A stretch of 50,752 nucleotides of DNA from an uncultured Alcaligenaceae bacterium (GCA_937995985.1 CALKIR010000057.1:1-50752); one strand, 5' to 3'; counted from the stretch's first letter, positions 27,453 through 37,640 are shown. Notes: a model not told the origin generated them from the letters alone. Program-made: numbers and translations.

Positions 27453-28031
27453 ATGAGTAAGGCTTTTGTTAATGAGGATGCTCAAGAATATGATGATGAC
27501 ATTGAGGTTGAAGCCATTCAGTTACCTAAAGGCATGAAAAACTACATGACCATTCAGGGCTATCATCGCTTGCGCACTGAATTACACCATTTATTGGATG
27601 CAGAGCGCCCACAAGTGGTGGAAACAGTGAGTTGGGCCGCATCGAATGGGGATCGCTCTGAAAATGGCGATTATATTTATGGGAAAAAACGCCTCCGTGA
27701 GATCGATCGGCGGGTTCGTTTTTTGACTAAACGGTTAGCAATCGCAGAGGTCGTTGATCCAGCCTTACAACCTAATCGCGATCAGGTTTTTTTTGGAGCA
27801 ACGGTTACTTTTGTGAATGCTAAAGATGAAGAACGCACGGTTACGATTGTAGGTGTTGATGAAGCCGACCCCTTACAGGGCAAGATTAGCTGGATTTCGC
27901 CTGCTGCCCGTGCCTTGTTGGGCGCCCATGAGGGTGATTGTGTGACGGTGCGCACGCCTGCTGGAGTAGAGGAGCTTGAGATTATCGAAGTTGTGTATCC
28001 CGACAAGCCCTTTGAACCCGAGCAAAACTAA
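27453..28031 (+). CDS. greB: transcription elongation factor GreB
   Basis: Rescues backtracked RNA polymerase by inducing transcript cleavage. The start at 27453 gives 192 residues with GGAG upstream. After an acidic 30-residue N-terminal extension, the coiled coil contains the acidic tip SENGDYIYGKKRLREIDRR, characteristic of GreB. The C-terminal FKBP-like domain holds VTIVGVDEADPLQGKISW. It lies directly after the PHP gene in the same direction. Confidence 0.95.
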   Translation: MSKAFVNEDAQEYDDDIEVEAIQLPKGMKNYMTIQGYHRLRTELHHLLDAERPQVVETVSWAASNGDRSENGDYIYGKKRLREIDRRVRFLTKRLAIAEVVDPALQPNRDQVFFGATVTFVNAKDEERTVTIVGVDEADPLQGKISWISPAARALLGAHEGDCVTVRTPAGVEELEIIEVVYPDKPFEPEQN

Positions 28032-28160
28032 AAACTGACTTTTTAGCAACATACACTCACTAAAGAACTGGGCTTTAGCGCTAAAATGCACCCTAAGCGT
28101 AGCTCTTTTAAGAGTGGTTCATTCGTTTTATTATTTTAGACCTTTTCTTCATTCAATATC

Positions 28161-31100
28161 GTGACCAGCATCAAAATTATCCCCGGCACTATTCAGTATC
28201 TTCCTGCTCAAACCCAACGTATTATGACCCACTGCCAAGCACTGGGTGTTCCTGTAACGGATATCAAGGTTTTTGCAGAATATTTTGTTCAAACGACCCA
28301 AGGCGAACTCGATGCATCGCAGCAGCAGCGCTTACTTGATTTGCTCAATCAGGGCGAGCCTGGTTTTGATGTACAGCAATTTAAAGCAAATGATGTGCAG
28401 CTACGTGTCATACCGCGTTTGGGCAGCATTTCACCTTGGTCTAGCAAAGCAACAGCAATCATACATAATTGCGGCTTAGAACAAATCAAGCGGGTAGAGC
28501 GTGGATTGCGTTTTGTATTGAGTTTAGAAAGGGGATGGTTAAAAACTGCGCGTTTGAGTGCGCAGCAGCAAAAACAGGTGGCAGCGCTCATTCATGATCG
28601 GATGACAGAAACAGTGGTCGATATCGATTTTGATGGGACGGCTTTATTTATCAATCGAGAGCGCCCAGAAATGTTGAGCATTGATATTCTGGGGGCAGGG
28701 CAACAGGCGTTGGTACAAGCGAATGAAGAATTAGGCTTGGCGTTATCAGAGGATGAAATAGAGTATTTATACACTGCCTTTACTAAAAAGGGGCGCAATC
28801 CTCATGATATAGAGTTAATTATGTTTGCTCAGGCCAATAGTGAGCATTGTCGCCACAAAATTTTTAATGCGCGATGGATTATTGATGGGCAGCCCCAAGA
28901 AAAATCTTTGTTTGACATGATTCGCGACACTCATGCGGCGCAGCCTGAGCGTACGATCGTTGCCTATGCTGATAATGCAGCCATTATGCAAGGCGGACCG
29001 GCCACAGTTTTTTATCCAACCTTAGAGCGCACGCATTGGGCTGAATATCAAAAAGAACAACGCGTGATGCATACCCTCATGAAAGTAGAAACGCATAACC
29101 ATCCTACAGCTATTTCTCCTTTCCCAGGGGCCGCTACGGGTGCTGGGGGGGAAATTAGAGATGAGGGCGCTACAGGGAAGGGGGCGCGTCCCAAGGCTGG
29201 ATTAACAGGTTTTACCGTATCTCATGTTTCCATACCTGATGCCGAGCAACCTTGGGAGAAAAATGCCATCGGTTTTCCTTCACGAATGGCGAATTCCTAT
29301 CAAGTGCTTCATGAGGGCCCGTTGGGAGGGGCGAGTTTTAATAATGAATTTGGCCGAGCCAATGTCTTGGGCTATTTGCGTAGTTTTGAGCAGCAGATAG
29401 CCGGAGTGCATTGGGGGTATCACAAACCTATCATGATAGCCGGTGGCTTAGGGGCTATTGATGAACAACAAACGCACAAAGATCCTTTGCCTGTAGGTGC
29501 GTTGCTCATACAGCTTGGTGGGCCAGGCATGCGTATCGGTATGGGGGGCGGGGCCACCTCAAGTATTAGCGCAGGGGTAAGCGCAGAAGAATTAGATTTT
29601 GACTCTGTGCAGCGTGGTAATCCAGAAATGCAACGTCGGGCACAAGAGGTCATTGATCGGTGCTGGCAGCTTGGTGCAGAAAACCCTATTTTAGCCATTC
29701 ATGATGTGGGTGCAGGAGGCTTATCGAATGCCTTTCCTGAGCTTGTAGACGATGCAGAACGGGGCGCTATTTTTGATTTATCTTTGGTGCCTGTGGATGA
29801 GGAAGGGCTTTCATTTGCTGAGATTTGGTGTAATGAGTCTCAGGAGCGCTATGTATTGGCAATATTGCCCGAGGATTTAGAACGCTTCAAAGCCATTGCT
29901 GAGCGTGAGCGCTGCCCCTGGGCAGTAGTAGGGGTGGCAACTAAAGAGCGCCAACTCAAGGTGACCTGGGGGCAAGGCTTACCTGAGGGAGCAGCGGCTG
30001 CCCGAGCCGATGCTTGGGAGCAACCTGCAGTAGATATGTCCTTAGACCTGCTGCTAGGAAAAGCTCCTGGGATGGTGCGTGATGTGGAGCATGCCAAGCC
30101 CATTCATGAGCAACCAGATTGGACATCCATAGAGCTTACTGAAGCAATGGAGCGTGTTTTGAGTCATCCAACAGTGGCAAGTAAGAGCTTTGCCATTACT
30201 ATTGGTGATAGAAGTGCTGGCGGGCTTATTGCTCAAGACCAAATGGTTGGGCCGTGGCAAGTCCCCGTAGCGGATTGTGCGGTCACCTTGGCTGATTTTG
30301 AATCAGTGCGAGGAGAAGCGATGTCAATGGGTGAGCGCAGCCCCGTAGCAATTTACAATCCACCAGCATCAGGACGTTTAGCTGTGGCCGAAGCATTAAC
30401 TAATTTAATTGCTAGCGATGTAAAAGATTTTCGGGACATCAAGTTATCGGCTAATTGGATGGCTGCTTGCGGGGACAATGGGCAGGATGCTGCCTTATAT
30501 GACACAGTTCAGGCGGTTAGCCAGTGGTGTCAGCAATTAGGAGTGTCCATTCCGGTGGGCAAAGACTCTTTGTCCATGCGCACCAACTGGACTCAAGACA
30601 ATCAAGATTTTGAGGTGGTGTCGCCCGTTTCCTTGGTGGTGACGGCCTTTGCGCAGGTAGAGGATGTGCGCCAAACATTGACTCCGGCATTGCGCACCGA
30701 TCGGGGCGATAGTGTCCTAATTCTTATTGATTTAGGTTTGGGCAAACAAAGAATGGCAGGCTCAGTACTCAGCCTGGTATTTGATCAGCCCGGAGGTGAA
30801 ACTCCAGATATTGATGACCCACAGTTATTAATTAATTATTGTCGGGCTATTCGTGCATTAAATGAACAAGGGCTTATCTGGGCTTATCATGATCGCTCGG
30901 ATGGAGGGCTGTTGGCTACAGTAGCGGAAATGGCATTTGCCGGCCGTACCGGAGTGGCGCTCAATATTGATATGCTGACCATCGACCCCTATACCCAAGA
31001 TTGGGGGGATTATAAAATTCGCCCCGAGCAGGTAGCGGTGCAGCGAGATGAGCACACATTAACTGCTTTATTTAATGAAGAGTTGGGTGGGGTTATACAG

Positions 31101-32222
31101 GTTCCTGCTGAACAACGTGATTATGTCATGCAGCAATTGCGTGAGTGGGGGCTGTCTAAGCATAGCCATGTAATAGGGGCTCATAGTGATAGTGAGTTGT
31201 TTACTATTTTCCGCGATGGCAGCTTCATATATAGAAAACCCTGGACAGAATTAGCCCAGCATTGGGCTCGTTTTAGCTATGAAATGGCCAGTCGCCGTGA
31301 TAACCCTGTCACTGCACAAGCTGAATATGAGTTATGGCGAGATCCCGATTTGCCAGGGCTATCTGCTCACGTTACTTTTAATCCTCAGGAAAATATCGTT
31401 GCTCCCTATATCAATCAAGGAGCTCGGCCTCGTATCGCTGTTCTTAGAGAACAGGGGAGCAATAGCCAAATAGAAATGGCCTGGGCTTTTGATCAAGCAG
31501 GCTTTTTAGCTGTTGATGTGCCAATGACTGACTTATTATCAGGCCGACAGCAATTATCTGACTTTAATGGTCTGGTAGCAGCCGGGGGCTTTAGCTATGG
31601 GGACGTTTTAGGAGCAGGGCAAGGATGGGCTAAGACCATTCTTTATAATTCATTATTAGCCGATCAGTTTGAGGCTTTCTTTCATCGCCAGGATACATTT
31701 GCTCTTGGGGTTTGCAATGGCTGCCAAATGCTTTCAGCGTTGACCTCTCTCATTCCTGGATCGGCACATTGGCCCGCTTTTGCTCCAAATGAGTCGCAGG
31801 CTTATGAAGCACGTTTGGTCATGGTCAATGTTGAGGATTCTCCTTCTATTTTCTTGCAAGGTTTTGAAGGTGCTCGTTTACCAGTAGTGGTTTCTCATGC
31901 TGAAGGGCGGGCAGATTTCAGCAAGCAAGGTGATATCAACCAGGTATCGGTGGCGTTGCGTTATGCAGATGGGCATGGGCAGGCTACAGAAGCGTATCCT
32001 TTTAACCCTAATGGCAGCCCTCAAGGAATAGCAGGGGTTAGCAGTGATGATGGGCGTGTCACCTTATTGATGCCTCATCCTGAACGCAGTATCCGTAATG
32101 TGATGTTATCTTGGGCGCCCGAGCGTTGGGGGGCAGCAGATAAGGGAGCAGAGCAGCGCCCTGATGGGGGGCTCACACCTTGGATGCGCTTCTTTTACAA
32201 CGCGCGGGTCTGGATTGATTAG
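28161..32222 (+). CDS. purL: phosphoribosylformylglycinamidine synthase (FGAM synthase)
   Basis: Large single-chain PurL of purine synthesis: FGAR + glutamine + ATP to FGAM. The 1353-residue length is near the E. coli 1295. The N-terminal PurS-like domain is followed by two AIRS-like halves (KVETHNHPTAISPF and DIGAGGLSNAFPE-like signatures). A C-terminal class I glutamine amidotransferase has the nucleophile Cys1185 in GVCNGCQM and its His in MPHPERS. The start is GTG 28161. It is followed by guaB and guaA, so purine genes are clustered here. Confidence 0.97.
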   Translation: MTSIKIIPGTIQYLPAQTQRIMTHCQALGVPVTDIKVFAEYFVQTTQGELDASQQQRLLDLLNQGEPGFDVQQFKANDVQLRVIPRLGSISPWSSKATAIIHNCGLEQIKRVERGLRFVLSLERGWLKTARLSAQQQKQVAALIHDRMTETVVDIDFDGTALFINRERPEMLSIDILGAGQQALVQANEELGLALSEDEIEYLYTAFTKKGRNPHDIELIMFAQANSEHCRHKIFNARWIIDGQPQEKSLFDMIRDTHAAQPERTIVAYADNAAIMQGGPATVFYPTLERTHWAEYQKEQRVMHTLMKVETHNHPTAISPFPGAATGAGGEIRDEGATGKGARPKAGLTGFTVSHVSIPDAEQPWEKNAIGFPSRMANSYQVLHEGPLGGASFNNEFGRANVLGYLRSFEQQIAGVHWGYHKPIMIAGGLGAIDEQQTHKDPLPVGALLIQLGGPGMRIGMGGGATSSISAGVSAEELDFDSVQRGNPEMQRRAQEVIDRCWQLGAENPILAIHDVGAGGLSNAFPELVDDAERGAIFDLSLVPVDEEGLSFAEIWCNESQERYVLAILPEDLERFKAIAERERCPWAVVGVATKERQLKVTWGQGLPEGAAAARADAWEQPAVDMSLDLLLGKAPGMVRDVEHAKPIHEQPDWTSIELTEAMERVLSHPTVASKSFAITIGDRSAGGLIAQDQMVGPWQVPVADCAVTLADFESVRGEAMSMGERSPVAIYNPPASGRLAVAEALTNLIASDVKDFRDIKLSANWMAACGDNGQDAALYDTVQAVSQWCQQLGVSIPVGKDSLSMRTNWTQDNQDFEVVSPVSLVVTAFAQVEDVRQTLTPALRTDRGDSVLILIDLGLGKQRMAGSVLSLVFDQPGGETPDIDDPQLLINYCRAIRALNEQGLIWAYHDRSDGGLLATVAEMAFAGRTGVALNIDMLTIDPYTQDWGDYKIRPEQVAVQRDEHTLTALFNEELGGVIQVPAEQRDYVMQQLREWGLSKHSHVIGAHSDSELFTIFRDGSFIYRKPWTELAQHWARFSYEMASRRDNPVTAQAEYELWRDPDLPGLSAHVTFNPQENIVAPYINQGARPRIAVLREQGSNSQIEMAWAFDQAGFLAVDVPMTDLLSGRQQLSDFNGLVAAGGFSYGDVLGAGQGWAKTILYNSLLADQFEAFFHRQDTFALGVCNGCQMLSALTSLIPGSAHWPAFAPNESQAYEARLVMVNVEDSPSIFLQGFEGARLPVVVSHAEGRADFSKQGDINQVSVALRYADGHGQATEAYPFNPNGSPQGIAGVSSDDGRVTLLMPHPERSIRNVMLSWAPERWGAADKGAEQRPDGGLTPWMRFFYNARVWID

Positions 32223-32233
32223 TCGTTTTCGCG

Positions 32234-32239
32234 TATAAT
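32234..32239 (+). promoter_or_regulatory. -10 element of guaB
   Basis: A perfect TATAAT lies between purL and guaB, 24 bases before the guaB ATG. No convincing -35 was found at the right distance, so the promoter is inferred from the -10 alone. Confidence 0.45.
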
Positions 32240-32263
32240 TTTGTTTTGGCTGGAGCGAATACA

Positions 32264-33724
32264 ATGCACTTAGTACAGAAAGCACTTACATTCGACGATG
32301 TCTTGTTGGTGCCTGCCTATTCTGAAATCCTTCCACGCGAAACCAACCTTCAGTCCCAATTTACGCGCGATATTCAGCTTAATATCCCCCTAGTTTCTGC
32401 TGCTATGGACACGGTTACCGAGTCCCAGCTTGCTATTGCTATGGCAAGAGAGGGCGGTATAGGGGTGATTCATAAAAATATGAGTATCGAGCGCCAGGCC
32501 CAAGAGGTCTCTCGTGTCAAACGTCACGAATTTGGTATTGTGATTGATCCCGTTACTGTGTCTCCTGATATGACCGTGCGTGATGCAATAGAATTGCAAA
32601 AACAGTACGGGATTTCTGGATTGCCAGTAATAGATGGGGATCAGTTAGTTGGTATTGTGACCAACCGGGACTTGCGCTTCGAAGAGCGCCTAGAATTACC
32701 CATTCGAGAGGTGATGACTCCTAAAGAGCGCTTGGTTACCATGCGCGAGGGAGCCACACTAGAGCAAGCTCAGGCATTGATGCATCAGCATCGATTAGAA
32801 CGAGTTTTAATCGTTAATGATGATTTTCAATTACGCGGTTTAGCTACTGTAAAGGATATACTTAAAAGCACGGAGCACCCCTTTGCCTCCAAGGATGAAT
32901 TTGGACAGTTGCGAGTTGCCGCAGCGGTCGGAGTGGGGGGAGATACTGATGCTCGGGTTGAGGCTTTAGTTAAAGTAGGTGTGGATGCCATCGTAGTTGA
33001 TACAGCACATGGTCATACCAAAGGGGTGCTGGATCGCGTCCGTTGGATCAAACACAACTACCCCTCTGTGCAGGTAATTGGCGGTAATATTGCCACTGGC
33101 GAGGCAGCACGAGCACTATACGAGGCAGGTGCCGACGCGGTAAAAGTAGGCATTGGGCCTGGCTCGATCTGCACAACGCGAGTTATCGCTGGGGTAGGTA
33201 TGCCTCAGATCACAGCTATTAGCGAAGTATCCAAAGCACTTAAAGGCACTGGAGTACCGTTGATTGCTGATGGTGGTATTCGCTTTTCTGGGGATGTTGC
33301 CAAGGCCTTGGCTGCAGGAGCCTTTACCTGCATGATGGGAGGGATGTTTGCTGGGACCGAAGAGGCACCGGGCGAAGTAGTCCTATACAAGGGACGCTCT
33401 TATAAAGCCTATCGAGGTATGGGAAGCATTGGCGCTATGGTGGATGGTTCTGCGGATCGCTATTTCCAGGACTCAGGCAGCAATGCAGATAAATTGGTTC
33501 CTGAAGGCATCGAAGGTCGGGTTCCTTACAAGGGCAGTGTGATTGCCATCATCCATCAACTAACGGGTGGGGTACGCGCAGCAATGGGATATTGCGGTGT
33601 ACCAGATATCCCTACCTGGCATACAAAAGCTAAATTTATAGAGGTTACTGATGCAGGATACCGCGAGTCTCATGTGCATGATGTCCAAATCAGTAAAGAG
33701 GCTCCCAATTACCGTGTAGGCTAA
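32264..33724 (+). CDS. guaB: inosine-5'-monophosphate dehydrogenase
   Basis: Oxidises IMP to XMP, the committed step of GMP synthesis. The start ATG 32264 gives 486 residues (MHLVQKALTFDDVLLVPA). A Bateman module of two CBS domains is inserted at about 90-200. The catalytic Cys303 is in GPGSICTTR, and the mobile flap with SVHDVQISKEAP is at the C-terminus. GGAG precedes the start. The TTG at 32246 is rejected as a start. It is separated from guaA by a strong hairpin with a U-tract. Confidence 0.97.
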   Translation: MHLVQKALTFDDVLLVPAYSEILPRETNLQSQFTRDIQLNIPLVSAAMDTVTESQLAIAMAREGGIGVIHKNMSIERQAQEVSRVKRHEFGIVIDPVTVSPDMTVRDAIELQKQYGISGLPVIDGDQLVGIVTNRDLRFEERLELPIREVMTPKERLVTMREGATLEQAQALMHQHRLERVLIVNDDFQLRGLATVKDILKSTEHPFASKDEFGQLRVAAAVGVGGDTDARVEALVKVGVDAIVVDTAHGHTKGVLDRVRWIKHNYPSVQVIGGNIATGEAARALYEAGADAVKVGIGPGSICTTRVIAGVGMPQITAISEVSKALKGTGVPLIADGGIRFSGDVAKALAAGAFTCMMGGMFAGTEEAPGEVVLYKGRSYKAYRGMGSIGAMVDGSADRYFQDSGSNADKLVPEGIEGRVPYKGSVIAIIHQLTGGVRAAMGYCGVPDIPTWHTKAKFIEVTDAGYRESHVHDVQISKEAPNYRVG

Positions 33725-33751
33725 TCATAGAGCCATCTCAATGAGACGAGG

Positions 33752-33809
33752 GGACTGGCAACGAGGTGATGAGGTTTTAGCCCCATGCTTTGTTGCCGGT
33801 CCTTTTTAT
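33752..33809 (+). terminator. terminator between guaB and guaA
   Basis: GGACTGGCAAC and GTTGCCGGTCC pair over 11 positions (one G-U) across a 29-base loop, followed by TTTTTATTT. It lies between the two guanine synthesis genes, so guaA may be expressed at a lower level or from its own promoter. Confidence 0.8.
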
Positions 33810-33853
33810 TTAGCCCATTCAGGGTAATGAACTAAGAAGTATGAGGCAATAAG

Positions 33854-35446
33854 ATGGCAAAAGAGCATCAATGCATTGCAATTTTAGATTTTGGCTCTCA
33901 GTTTACTCAGTTAATAGCGCGTCGAATACGTGAATCTGGTGTATATTGCCAGATTTTTCCTGGCACCATTCAAGCAGAAAAAATAAAATCACTACCAAAA
34001 CTACGTGGCATTATTCTTTCAGGAAGTCATGCCTCGGTCTATGATATCGATGCTCCAAAAATAGATGCGCAAATATTTGAGTTGGGTGTGCCCATTTTAG
34101 GAATATGCTATGGCATGCAAATGATTGCTCAGCATTTTGGAGGTCGTTGTGAGCAAAGTGAACGACGTGAGTTTGGGGCAGCATTAGTACGAGCGCATGG
34201 TCATACTCCTTTGCTAAATGAAATAGAGGATGAGCGCAATCAAGATGGGCATGGATTATTACATGTATGGATGAGTCATGGAGACCATGTAGTTGAGATG
34301 CCCCAAAATTTTATTTTAATGGCCTCCACAGAAAACTGCCCAATCGCAGGGTTTGCTGATATTAAGCGCCATATTTATGGTATCCAATTTCATCCTGAGG
34401 TGACTCATACTATTCAAGGAGCTACTATTTTACGGCGCTTTGCCTTGGATATTTGTGGCTGTAGGGGCGATTGGACAATGCCTAATTTTGTACAAGAAAG
34501 CATTGAGCGTATTCGTACCCAAGTAGGAGATGAGCAAGTAATTTTAGGGCTTTCAGGGGGGGTTGATTCATCGGTTGCTGCCTTATTGATTCATCAAGCC
34601 ATAGGCGAACAGCTAACCTGTGTCTTTGTAGATCATGGTTTGTTGCGACTTAATGAAGCGCAGCAAGTCATGGAACAGTTTGGCCAGCATTTCGGCATGA
34701 ATATTATTCATGTTGATGCCAGTGAGCGGTTATTTGAGCAGTTAAAAGGGGTGACCGATCCAGAAGAAAAGCGTAAGGTTATTGGTAAGTTATTTGTTGA
34801 TGTCTTCCAAGAAGAAGCCAAAAAACTGACTGATGCACGATGGCTGGCACAAGGAACAATTTATCCTGATGTCATTGAATCGGTAAACACTCAAACAGGA
34901 AAAGGTGGGATCAAGTCTCATCATAATGTGGGCGGATTGCCTGAAACACTGAATTTAAAATTACTTGAACCATTACGGCAGCTATTTAAAGATGAAGTGC
35001 GCCATTTAGGCATCGAGTTAGGGCTGCCGCGAGAAATGGTTTACAGGCACCCATTCCCCGGCCCTGGACTGGGAGTTCGGATACTTGGTGAAGTCAAACG
35101 CTCTTATGCTGACTTGCTGCGTCGTGCTGATGCTATTTTTATAGAGGAGTTGCGCGCCACCATAGATACCGAAAGTGGCCGCAGTTGGTATGACTTAACC
35201 TCTCAGGCATTTACTGTTTTTTTACCGGTAAAGAGTGTTGGCGTAATGGGGGATGCCCGTACCTATGAGTACGTGGTATCGCTACGAGCAGTGCAAACAA
35301 TAGATTTTATGACAGCAGATTGGGCTCCTTTACCGCATGAGCTTTTAAAGAAAGTATCAAGCCGAATCATTAATGAAGTGCGGGGTATTAATAGAGTGGT
35401 TTATGATGTTTCGAGCAAACCGCCCGCAACAATAGAGTGGGAATAA
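33854..35446 (+). CDS. guaA: GMP synthase (glutamine-hydrolysing)
   Basis: Converts XMP to GMP using glutamine and ATP. The N-terminal class I amidotransferase has the nucleophile Cys85 in GICYGMQ and the His/Glu pair in FHPEVTHT. The ATP pyrophosphatase domain has the P-loop LSGGVDSSV. A C-terminal dimerisation domain ends IEWE, as in the family. The length of 530 residues is standard. It is preceded by the guaB terminator and followed by its own. Confidence 0.98.
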   Translation: MAKEHQCIAILDFGSQFTQLIARRIRESGVYCQIFPGTIQAEKIKSLPKLRGIILSGSHASVYDIDAPKIDAQIFELGVPILGICYGMQMIAQHFGGRCEQSERREFGAALVRAHGHTPLLNEIEDERNQDGHGLLHVWMSHGDHVVEMPQNFILMASTENCPIAGFADIKRHIYGIQFHPEVTHTIQGATILRRFALDICGCRGDWTMPNFVQESIERIRTQVGDEQVILGLSGGVDSSVAALLIHQAIGEQLTCVFVDHGLLRLNEAQQVMEQFGQHFGMNIIHVDASERLFEQLKGVTDPEEKRKVIGKLFVDVFQEEAKKLTDARWLAQGTIYPDVIESVNTQTGKGGIKSHHNVGGLPETLNLKLLEPLRQLFKDEVRHLGIELGLPREMVYRHPFPGPGLGVRILGEVKRSYADLLRRADAIFIEELRATIDTESGRSWYDLTSQAFTVFLPVKSVGVMGDARTYEYVVSLRAVQTIDFMTADWAPLPHELLKKVSSRIINEVRGINRVVYDVSSKPPATIEWE

Positions 35447-35492
35447 CCCCCCATCCCGAATAGTCCAGCAGTACATGGCATAAAAAGCCGCT

Positions 35493-35518
35493 AAGCCCGC
35501 GTAATTGCGGGCTTTTTT
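35493..35518 (+). terminator. terminator after guaA
   Basis: AAGCCCGC pairs with GCGGGCTT across a 6-base loop, followed by TTTTTT. It is a compact intrinsic terminator. Confidence 0.92.
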
Positions 35519-35522
35519 GTGC

Positions 35523-35648
35523 TTATAAAAGCAGTGCGGACAGAACCCCTCCTACTCCGAAGTAAAAAGCAACAATGAAGACAATGGCTAGGCCAATTAC
35601 CAAAATATTATGAATAATTTTGAAGAGTATTTTTTTAAAGATAATCAT
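35523..35648 (-). CDS. 41-residue candidate membrane protein (small ORF)
   Basis: A complete 42-codon frame on the minus strand encodes a basic N-terminus (MIIFKKILFKIIHNI) followed by one strongly hydrophobic helix (LVIGLAIVFIVAFYFG) and a short GVGGVLSALLL tail. This is the layout of a single-span small membrane protein. No good Shine-Dalgarno sequence precedes the ATG. It lies between the guaA terminator and the DASS transporter, on the transporter's strand, 94 bases downstream of its stop. I do not recognise a family. Confidence 0.45.
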   Translation of the reverse strand: MIIFKKILFKIIHNILVIGLAIVFIVAFYFGVGGVLSALLL

Positions 35649-35742
35649 CGATATTGTGCATCAAAATAGGATGGCTCCAGTATATAGCACCAGCATGAGT
35701 AAACAACGATATTAAGTTGTTATACGCACGGTATGGGAGGTT

Positions 35743-37200
35743 TTACATCCACCCTAACCAGTCCCAGTAAGTAAGGCTAAATAAAAGCATAAGAGCATAG
35801 CCAAGGATAGTAATGACAATTCCTGTTTTGGCAAATTGCCGAGCAGTAAAGGTGTTCGTGCCTAAGCAAACCATATTTTGTGGCGCGTTAATAGGTAAAA
35901 TAAAGCCATAGCTCATTACAAAGCCTAATAACATGCTCATGCCAACTGTATTTACTCCATTGTCTAAACCAATAAGTAAAGCAATTAGGATGGGCATCAT
36001 TGCAGAGGTAAGGGCGGTGGCACTTGCAAAGCCTAGGTGAATCACAATTAAAAATAATGCCAGACTAGCAAAAACAGCGAAAGGGCCAAATTGGTCTAGT
36101 CCAGTATAGAGAATAACTTGCCCCGCAAGCCATTGCCCTGCTTGGGTGGTAAGTAATGTGGTTCCAAGGCTAATCCCCACTCCGAAGACAATAATGGTGC
36201 CCCAAGGGATTCTTTTTTGAATTTCACTCCAGGGCATTACTCCCCAGTTGGGCAACAGTAAATACACCAAACCGGCATAAGTAATTGTGGTGGTGTCAAA
36301 AGGATGGAATTTGCCGCCTGTGGCCCATAAAATGAGCAAAATGATGGATAAGCTCAACAGTTTCTTTTGAGCGGTAGTCATGGGACCGAGTTCTTGTAGC
36401 GACTTTTGAACGGCCTCTTTACCATCAGCTAGGGCGGAGGTATCTGGAGGAAGCATTTTATAAACAACAAAAACTACAACAAAGGACATCAAAACAGACC
36501 ATGGTGCTCCAGCAAGTAGCCAGTCTCCCCAGCTGACTTTCTCATTGAGCATGCGCTCCATAAAGCCTAAAGTAAGCAGGTTTTGGGCTGCTGCCGTTTG
36601 GATGCCAACATTCCAGACACTGGTTGCTTGAGCCACAATAATCATGAGACCGGCAGCAAAGTTAGAGTTTTTATTGATATTAAAAGCTGCGATAACCCCC
36701 ATCATAATGGGGACAACTGCAGCGCTTCTTGCCGTAGCGCTCGGTACGAGTAGGCTAAGGATAATAGTGACTATAATTGCACCGAGATAGATGCGGCGGG
36801 CACTGGTGCCTATTTTATTTAAGGTATATAGTGCGATACGTTTGTCTAATCCGGTGTAGGTCATTGCTGCCGCTAAAAATAATGCGCCTGCAACCAAGGC
36901 TAAAGCAGAGTTTGCAAACCCACTTAAAGCCATTGACATTGCTTTGCTGGTGCCGATCATGACATCCGGATTTTCGATGGAGGGGGCTAATCCAATAAGG
37001 ATGGCAATAAGAGCTGTGATCGTAATTGCGCTTGCTTCATAAGAGAAGGCTTCTGTGACCCACACAATAATGGCAAACACTAATATTCCGAGCATGCGCT
37101 GCCCGGCCACAGGTAACGAATCAGGAGTGGGTAGGGCAATAATCACAAGCATGATTATTGTGGCGAGAATAATTGGGATTGAAGCTACAGGTTTACGCAT
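35743..37200 (-). CDS. DASS (SLC13)-family anion:sodium symporter
   Basis: Inner-membrane permease of 485 residues with roughly 11-13 hydrophobic segments. Family signatures are visible: LVPSATARSAAVVPIM in the middle, GVGISLG and HLGFASATALTSAMMPI further on, and LPINAPQN near the end. Members carry dicarboxylates, sulfate or related anions with Na+. The substrate cannot be read here; the SNT-like site is SVWNVG instead of the typical dicarboxylate SNT, so a different anion is possible. It is divergent from the TPR gene. Confidence 0.82.
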   Translation of the reverse strand: MRKPVASIPIILATIIMLVIIALPTPDSLPVAGQRMLGILVFAIIVWVTEAFSYEASAITITALIAILIGLAPSIENPDVMIGTSKAMSMALSGFANSALALVAGALFLAAAMTYTGLDKRIALYTLNKIGTSARRIYLGAIIVTIILSLLVPSATARSAAVVPIMMGVIAAFNINKNSNFAAGLMIIVAQATSVWNVGIQTAAAQNLLTLGFMERMLNEKVSWGDWLLAGAPWSVLMSFVVVFVVYKMLPPDTSALADGKEAVQKSLQELGPMTTAQKKLLSLSIILLILWATGGKFHPFDTTTITYAGLVYLLLPNWGVMPWSEIQKRIPWGTIIVFGVGISLGTTLLTTQAGQWLAGQVILYTGLDQFGPFAVFASLALFLIVIHLGFASATALTSAMMPILIALLIGLDNGVNTVGMSMLLGFVMSYGFILPINAPQNMVCLGTNTFTARQFAKTGIVITILGYALMLLFSLTYWDWLGWM

Positions 37201-37306
37201 ACGGCCCCCTGAAAACTAGGTTCTTATAAAAAAGATAAAAAATTATGGCTTACAATGACCTGAATTCATTGAAAATGTTTTTAGAAAATAGTAAGGGAAT
37301 AACGCG

Positions 37307-37633
37307 ATGCCTATGCAACAACGTTTGCTCACTATGCTTGAACAAGGTCATGATAACCTATTGTTGCGCTTTGGATTAGGCAAGGCGCTTGTAGAAGATA
37401 ATAAATCAGCCGCAGCAATTGCACATCTGCAAAAGGCAGTAGAGTTTGATAAAAGTCATGCAAGTTCTTGGTTTTGGTTGGGCAGGGCTTATTTTCAGGA
37501 GGGCAATTATGCGCTGGCGCAACATGCTTTTGAGCAAGCTCGACAGCATGCACGAGCAAAGGGTGAGCAACAAATTATCAAAATGGTGGAGGTTTTTGAA
37601 CGTCGGTTAGAAAAAGCCCAAAAAAAGCATTAG
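37307..37633 (+). CDS. small tetratricopeptide-repeat protein
   Basis: A 108-residue cytosolic protein with about two to three TPR-like helical pairs (GLGKALVEDNKSAAAIAHLQKAVEFD, SSWFWLGRAYFQEGNYALA). It probably acts as a protein-interaction module; no catalytic motif is seen. It ends with a Lys-rich tail, followed by a terminator. It is the only gene between the DASS transporter and dadA. No partner can be named. Confidence 0.8.
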   Translation: MPMQQRLLTMLEQGHDNLLLRFGLGKALVEDNKSAAAIAHLQKAVEFDKSHASSWFWLGRAYFQEGNYALAQHAFEQARQHARAKGEQQIIKMVEVFERRLEKAQKKH

Positions 37634-37640
37634 TAATATA

